Source of the DNA: Effrenium voratum
Taxonomy: Eukaryota > Sar > Dinophyceae > Suessiales > Symbiodiniaceae
NCBI GenBank assembly: GCA_963377175.1
Contig: CAUJNA010003777.1
Span: 201,109-265,108 of the forward strand
Direction: 5' to 3'
Length of the DNA stretch: 64,000 bases
The position numbers were made by a program, and so were the translations under genes. The notes under the pieces are model-generated. The model ran no database searches, was not told where the DNA came from, and saw only the letters and a program-made list of their open reading frames with translations. Below, in pieces: positions 61,401 to 64,000 of the stretch (positions are counted from its first letter, which is position 1; each line of letters begins with the position of its first letter).

Positions 61401-63612
61401 TCACAAGCTCAAAATACATAGACAACTGGATGATGTGTTTAGCCACAATGGTCTTTCAGCATTTTGCAAAGGCGGATTTACCTTTCTTTCTTTTTCTGGC
61501 GCCCACCGGTTTTTTGGGGATGCAGCCAGATTTGCTGGAATGTTCCATGATTGTCTGAAACGAAAGGTCTCTCACAGACGTGAGTCAGACACATGATCAT
61601 TCATCGGCAAGATGCGTTGAACTCCAATGGTGAACATGCTGATGTCGACAGCTCAACAGCACATAGAGATCTGCTCAGCCACCTTGGAGTGGTTCATTTG
61701 TTGATTTGAGTAACCATCTTAAACAACAGCAAACACATGAACAGACAACCCGCACGGACACAGACGTGTTGACCAGAACGGTGGGCATGCTCTTTGTGCA
61801 TCGACGATGCATTTGGACCGATTTGGACTGGCCACCCGGCATGTGTTTGGGGTCAGAACACACGGACCAGAACGTAAGATAAGGATTTTGGTTGAAGCTT
61901 TGTTTGGCCAGCCCCGGTTTCTTTTTAGCTGCCCGTTAAACCCATCTAGGGCCTATCTAGGGAATTAAACCTCCAGCCTAGCTTGGGATTTGTTGCTTGC
62001 GCCCATCGGTTTGAGCACACGAGCACACAAGCCTGTGGGCTTGGATCCCAGTGGTTTGAGCTTGCAACCATCCGGGGTTCTCCCCATGTGAGTCCTCTAG
62101 AAAGGCCCTAGTTTCGGTGTTTCCTCTAGGTGATTCCCCTTAGACCGGGTGATTTCTCTAGGTGTTTCTCGTGTGTTTGCACCAACGCGTTGCCACTGGC
62201 GTCAGGCTCCACTTGTCACCCACGTGGGCCTAGAGGACTTGACAAAAAACCATTGGGTTGGTGTCCTTCGCCATTTTGCGCGTGCTTCCAGGTCTTTGCC
62301 TTCTGCGGGGTTGTGGAGATGTTGACCACCTTCGCGAAGACGGCCAACGTGTCCAACAAGCCGGGCCTGCCCTTCGGAAACCAAGTCAGCCGGCTGTGGG
62401 TCAAAACCAATGGTACCATTTTGGTACCATTTTGGGGTAGGTGACCACCCATTCTAGAACCTATTTTAGTGGGGATTGGCATGTTCACTTGGGGTACAGG
62501 ATTTTGACCCATGGCCAGCCAGGTGACTGGGGTCATCATGTTGACGGTTTCCAGGGCTCAAGTCAGAAACTGATTTTGTTGATGCCTTTGGTTAGCAAAA
62601 CAGGGGTCCAGTGTGAGGTGCGTTGTCAAAATGTTCCTTTCAAGACCTGCCGCAAAGTGTCTTTGGAGAAGGTTTCCCTTTAAACTCAATTACCCCAAAA
62701 CGGGTACCCTTTGATTGGAATCCACTGGGCTGAGAGGTAGACCTGATCCGTCGCTTAAGGACCTTGGAGAATGCCGGGGACTACCGCCTGGGAGCCAACT
62801 TCCTGCCGCAGGCATCGGTTTTTGTTTCGGATAATTTGTGCCGAAGCCCGAAGACTCTATGACTTGTTCTCCTTGGGTGACCTGTTGAATGAGATTCTAA
62901 CAACTGGGGGGTCAATTGGACGCTACACTGATGGTCATTCGGTGCAAGCGATCGGCACCCCTTGCATAGAACACGTGAAATGGTTTCCGTGGAAAAATAC
63001 GAAGAAACACAGCAGGGGTGCTCGAAACCTCAAAACAGTCATGACGGAAGTGGGCCCTTATGTTGTTATTTTCCACACAACATCTCTTGTGAGGATCGGG
63101 TCTTAGAGCACCTGTTCACCTTCCAGTCTACGTTTAGTGGCTCAAAGTCAACCTTTATCCAGGTCCTTTGGGCGGGGAATTTGTGTGTGCCTGTGGCTTG
63201 GCTTTCCTTTTCGGAGCCGAAGAGGCAGCGGCATGTTTGTATCAAGTGGGAACTGGGCACCTGGCTAAAGGCGAGTATCTAGCCCCTCACAATGCGGATG
63301 GACAAAAAAGCAGCTTTGCACCAATTTGTACTAGGTCCCCCAGTAGTGCCCGTTTACTCTTTTTTGGGGGAGGGTTCCCCTACTAAAGTCGACTACAGAA
63401 AAAGGGTACCCTTATTCCAACCTCTCTACTGGAGGACCTAGGGTAGGTACCCAGTATGAGGTTTTATCCATCACTACTGCGAAATGGATTTGGTCGATCC
63501 GCAAGCCACAACATTCTGCGCCTTTCGCGCCTGCGGAACCTGTCGCGGCGACTCGAACTTGCGGGGTTCCCCCTGAGGACGAGGCCAAGGTGAAGGAGAT
63601 GAAGCTGAAGGA
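55302..63612 (+). CDS. Chlorophyll a/c light-harvesting protein (dinoflagellate acpPC/LHC type), 9 exons, 3' end outside the window
   Basis: This gene encodes a three-helix thylakoid antenna protein that binds chlorophylls and carotenoid and passes excitation energy to the photosystems. Exons at 55302-55412, 55878-55955, 58048-58137, 59243-59370, 60010-60091, 60747-60764, 62292-62368, 62760-62811 and 63578-63612 join in phase to about 224 residues. Diagnostic parts are the first-helix motif [20 protein letters not shown] with its chlorophyll-ligating Glu/His and Arg, the EAHNACAG turn, second helix [16 protein letters not shown], and the [16 protein letters not shown] loop. The third helix (expected LKNGRLAM...) lies beyond the window. 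The N-terminus is a plastid presequence. Donors are GC in eight introns and probably GA in one; every acceptor is AG|G. Seen: frame, phases and motifs. Known: the family and dinoflagellate splice sites. Inferred: exact exon ends and the start codon. Confidence 0.88.
55878..55955 (+). CDS. LHC exon 2: hydrophobic stop-transfer part of the presequence
   Basis: The exon begins after GGAG|G and ends before the GC donor GCAGGC, in phase 0 at both ends. It encodes a Ser/Thr/Ala stretch and a hydrophobic run ([16 protein letters not shown]) followed by Arg-Arg. This matches the second hydrophobic segment of class I dinoflagellate presequences, which holds the precursor in the vesicle membrane on its way to the plastid. 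GC content is well above that of the flanks. Confidence 0.7.
57361..57410. repeat. (GGAA)n microsatellite
   Basis: About twelve GGAA units in LHC intron 2. Confidence 0.95.
57905..58010 (+). mobile_element. Family A TIR element, copy 3, in LHC intron 2
   Basis: From AGGTCCCCCAGTAGCGCC to CTCTACTGGAC. Both flanks carry GGCCACCC or nearly so, a possible target-site duplication of about 8 bp. It ends 37 bases before the acceptor of LHC exon 3. Confidence 0.8.
58048..58137 (+). CDS. LHC exon 3: mature N-terminus
   Basis: Thirty codons, phase 0 to phase 0, with acceptor TTTGCCAG|GAG and GC donor GCGCCT. It carries [20 protein letters not shown]; the FDPLGLA motif is typical of chlorophyll a/c antenna proteins just before the first membrane helix. 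Confidence 0.85.
59079..59215. repeat. Tandem repeat, units of 52 and 44 bp, upstream of LHC exon 4
   Basis: Three copies of CATTTTCCCCTCTCGGT(T/C)TA followed by GGGGTAATTGGTGCAAACCT, starting at 59079, 59131 and 59175; the last ends 28 bases before the acceptor. Confidence 0.85.
59243..59370 (+). CDS. LHC exon 4: first transmembrane helix
   Basis: The acceptor is GACTCAG|GAG. The exon ends in phase 2 at the GC donor GCGACC and shares a Lys codon with the next exon. It encodes [20 protein letters not shown] and continues [20 protein letters not shown]. The ExxxHGR signature supplies chlorophyll ligands and the interhelical Glu-Arg salt bridge. This is the strongest single homology signal in the window. 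Confidence 0.93.
60010..60091 (+). CDS. LHC exon 5: loop between helices 1 and 2
   Basis: It starts after ACCTGAG|G (phase 2, completing a Lys codon) and reads [17 protein letters not shown] then [10 protein letters not shown]. The VEAHNAC turn is typical of dinoflagellate antenna proteins. The end is placed at AAG|GACCAA, a GA donor, because only a phase-0 end fits the following microexon. An earlier GC donor at 60071 (GCCACG) is also in phase 0 but would remove the conserved ATDFY. Confidence 0.78.
60747..60764 (+). CDS. LHC exon 6: 18-nt microexon
   Basis: An 18-nt exon between ATCAG|G and the GC donor GCGGGC encodes VGPLFQ in phase 0. It supplies the Gly-Pro-(Leu/Met)-x-Gln that precedes helix 2 in this family, so the joined text reads [21 protein letters not shown]. 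It was located because the conserved residues were missing between the two neighbouring exons. Confidence 0.72.
60765..62291 (+). other. LHC intron 6
   Basis: A 1.5-kb intron with GC donor (GCGGGC) and CTTCCAG|G acceptor. No repeat family or extra exon recognised inside. Confidence 0.6.
62292..62368 (+). CDS. LHC exon 7: second transmembrane helix
   Basis: The acceptor is CTTCCAG|GTC. The exon encodes [20 protein letters not shown] then SNKPG, and ends in phase 2 at GC donor GCCCTT. Joined to the next exon it gives [16 protein letters not shown], the canonical sequence. A family B TIR element begins about 22 nt downstream, inside the following intron. Confidence 0.88.
62390..62519 (+). mobile_element. 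Family B TIR element, copy 5, in LHC intron 7
   Basis: From CCGGCTGTGGGTCAAAACC to GATTTTGACCCATGGCCAGC; it contains an internal duplication of GGTACCATTTT. It begins about 22 bases after the donor of LHC exon 7. Confidence 0.83.
62760..62811 (+). CDS. LHC exon 8: loop before helix 3
   Basis: It starts after CTTAAG|G in phase 2 and reads [17 protein letters not shown]. It ends in phase 0 at GC donor GCATCG. The motif is specific to chlorophyll a/c proteins of dinoflagellates and relatives. Confidence 0.88.
63331..63441 (+). mobile_element. Family A TIR element, copy 4, in LHC intron 8
   Basis: 111 bp from CTAGGTCCCCCAGTAGTGCC to CTACTGGAGGACCTAG with nearly perfect 16-bp inverted ends, inside the intron between LHC exons 8 and 9. 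Confidence 0.83.
63578..63612 (+). CDS. LHC exon 9: start of the helix 3 region, gene continues off the window
   Basis: It starts after CCCTGAG|G in phase 0 and encodes [11 protein letters not shown] plus two bases of the next codon, ending at GC donor GCCTGG. The family continues here with ELKNGRLAM, so the following exon should start with a G and lie beyond 64000 or in the last 380 bases, where I did not find it. Confidence 0.82.
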
Positions 63613-64000
63613 GCCTGGGCGAACCGGGCGCCACTTTTTTTATTGCCTAGATAGCCAAGTTGCGATCGCTTTTTGCAGTCACTGTTGCCGGTATTTGGGG
63701 AAAAGTGGATGGAGAAAAAAAGCAGCAACTGGCGATCCAGGTGCGTGTCAAAGCAGGGGGAACACACAAACGGTTAGTGTCCTTCAGGTTTCCCTTTAGA
63801 GCCACCCACAAAAAGGGTACCCCCAAGGAAAGCACAAAAGCCAAGTTGCCCACAAATGCTTGATTGACCTTATATAGATAGGAAACCAAAGGGAGATTGA
63901 CAGTTGTTTGATTTGTCCAGACCCTATTTGATAGTTCGTAGTAAGCCCTCTTTCCAAATACTTGTTCTTTTCAGGATAGATTTCGGAATCCGGGTTTACA

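Noticed and set aside
63168..63386. Open frame after CAG|GTCC between antenna exons 8 and 9
   Set aside because: Adding it would break the exact [16 protein letters not shown] continuity expected for the family; it is probably intronic.

Overview
The window looks like nuclear DNA of a dinoflagellate. Evidence: (1) at the right end, nine short exons on the + strand (one a microexon of 18 nt) join in phase into a chlorophyll a/c light-harvesting protein with a bipartite plastid presequence; (2) eight of its nine introns start with GC and the ninth probably with GA, and every acceptor reads AG|G, a splice-site pattern established for dinoflagellates; (3) exons are tiny (18-130 nt) and introns run to kilobases; (4) the introns hold short repeated elements with terminal inverted repeats (introner/MITE-like), as reported for dinoflagellates such as Polarella and Symbiodiniaceae. 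No long single-exon gene, tRNA or rRNA was recognised. The long open frames at 3.3-4.7 kb are artefacts of simple repeats.

Layout. 0.8-8.1 kb: scattered candidate exons on the + strand around a 1.1-kb microsatellite block (3548-4680). 9.5-17.0 kb: a 7.5-kb fold-back structure whose 2.1-kb inverted arms are built of tandem subrepeats. 17.2-54 kb: about 30 further short exon candidates, all on the + strand, found by an open frame, a local rise in GC, an AG|G start and a GC (sometimes GT) donor. They lie in introns rich in TIR elements, microsatellites and a 1-kb inverted-repeat element with a Cys/His-rich ORF (32.15-33.19 kb). I cannot assign these exons to a named protein or say how many genes they form. 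55.3-64 kb: the light-harvesting gene, running off the right edge before its third membrane helix.

At least six families of 100-150-bp TIR elements are visible (A: 4 copies; B: 4 copies plus a fragment; C: 2; D: 2; E and F: 1 each). All lie in or at the edges of inferred introns. One copy (30514-30653) begins with GT and ends with AG, so that its removal keeps the reading frame. One family A copy (29760-29867) is 108 nt long and stop-free in the host frame.

Limits: apart from the light-harvesting gene, exon calls are inference from composition, frame and splice motifs, without homology search or transcript data.
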